A stretch of DNA of 21,268 nt from contig JAFTKI010000019.1 of assembly GCA_017453335.1 (NCBI GenBank), positions 1 through 21,268 on the forward strand. The letters are read 5' to 3'. This document shows, one piece after another, positions 21,259 to 21,268 of the stretch (position 1 is the stretch's first letter; the number at the start of each line of letters is the position of its first letter). The translations under genes were made by a program, and so were the position numbers. The stretch is from Clostridia bacterium. Its GTDB lineage: Bacteria; Bacillota_A; Clostridia; Oscillospirales; CAG-272. The notes beneath the pieces are model-generated. The model saw only the letters and a list, made by a program, of their open reading frames with translations. It had not been told where the DNA came from and did not search any database.

Positions 21259-21268
21259 TCCACTGTGA

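Noticed and set aside
21168..21268. End of an IS200/IS605-type element
   Set aside because: The stacked hairpins are suggestive, but no transposase or diagnostic end sequence lies inside the window, so only a hairpin-rich edge is reported.

Overview
The window looks like a piece of chromosome from an anaerobic, endospore-forming gut bacterium of the Clostridia (Oscillospiraceae-like; the exact genus cannot be read from sequence alone). The basis is a spoVAD-spoVAE pair behind a sigma-G-type promoter, a SleB-type cell wall hydrolase, a glycyl-radical-enzyme activase, strong TTGACA/TATAAT promoters with 17-base spacers, GGAGG ribosome binding sites and many intergenic hairpin repeats. There are 17 credible protein genes and one tRNA gene.

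Layout. 1-365: hairpin-rich intergenic DNA. 366-1238: exported cell wall hydrolase. 1428-1502: tRNA-Glu(CUC), minus strand. 1739-5659: a rhamnoside module, with an intracellular GH78 alpha-L-rhamnosidase divergent from an AraC regulator that is followed by a D-allulose-6-phosphate/ribulose-phosphate 3-epimerase homologue; the two promoters overlap around a perfect dyad. 5723-7150: an unrecognised 8-TM protein. 7370-8769: spoVAD-spoVAE without spoVAC. 9320-10768: a modular lipoprotein with SH3-like repeats. 11439-12209: a YmdB-family metallophosphoesterase with all known metal ligands. 12359-14029: a YidD-family protein with an extra membrane-spanning N-terminus, a TPR-like protein, and a small HTH regulator. 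14099-14938: an orphan glycyl-radical activase. 15066-16182: a small HTH repressor divergent from a small lipoprotein and an unknown 108-residue protein, flanked by two near-identical terminators. 16244-21122: a second glycan module, with a GH89-like alpha-N-acetylglucosaminidase, a GH20-like beta-hexosaminidase and a divergent AraC regulator.

How the genes fit together. Both glycoside hydrolase modules encode enzymes without signal peptides, so they probably act on imported oligosaccharides or glycosides. Each has an AraC/cupin regulator transcribed divergently, the usual layout of a local sugar-responsive switch. No transporter lies in the window, so import must be encoded elsewhere. The spore genes are separate transcription units.

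Repeats are the most striking non-coding feature: a 141-bp element with perfect 30-bp terminal inverted repeats (10980-11120); two ~200-bp composites bounded by inverted CCTCATCCGTC motifs (8862-9057 and 18573-18778); and very long perfect hairpins with 2- to 5-base loops (101-149, 183-233, 1691-1726). No CRISPR array, rRNA, transposase, integrase or recognisable defence system was found.
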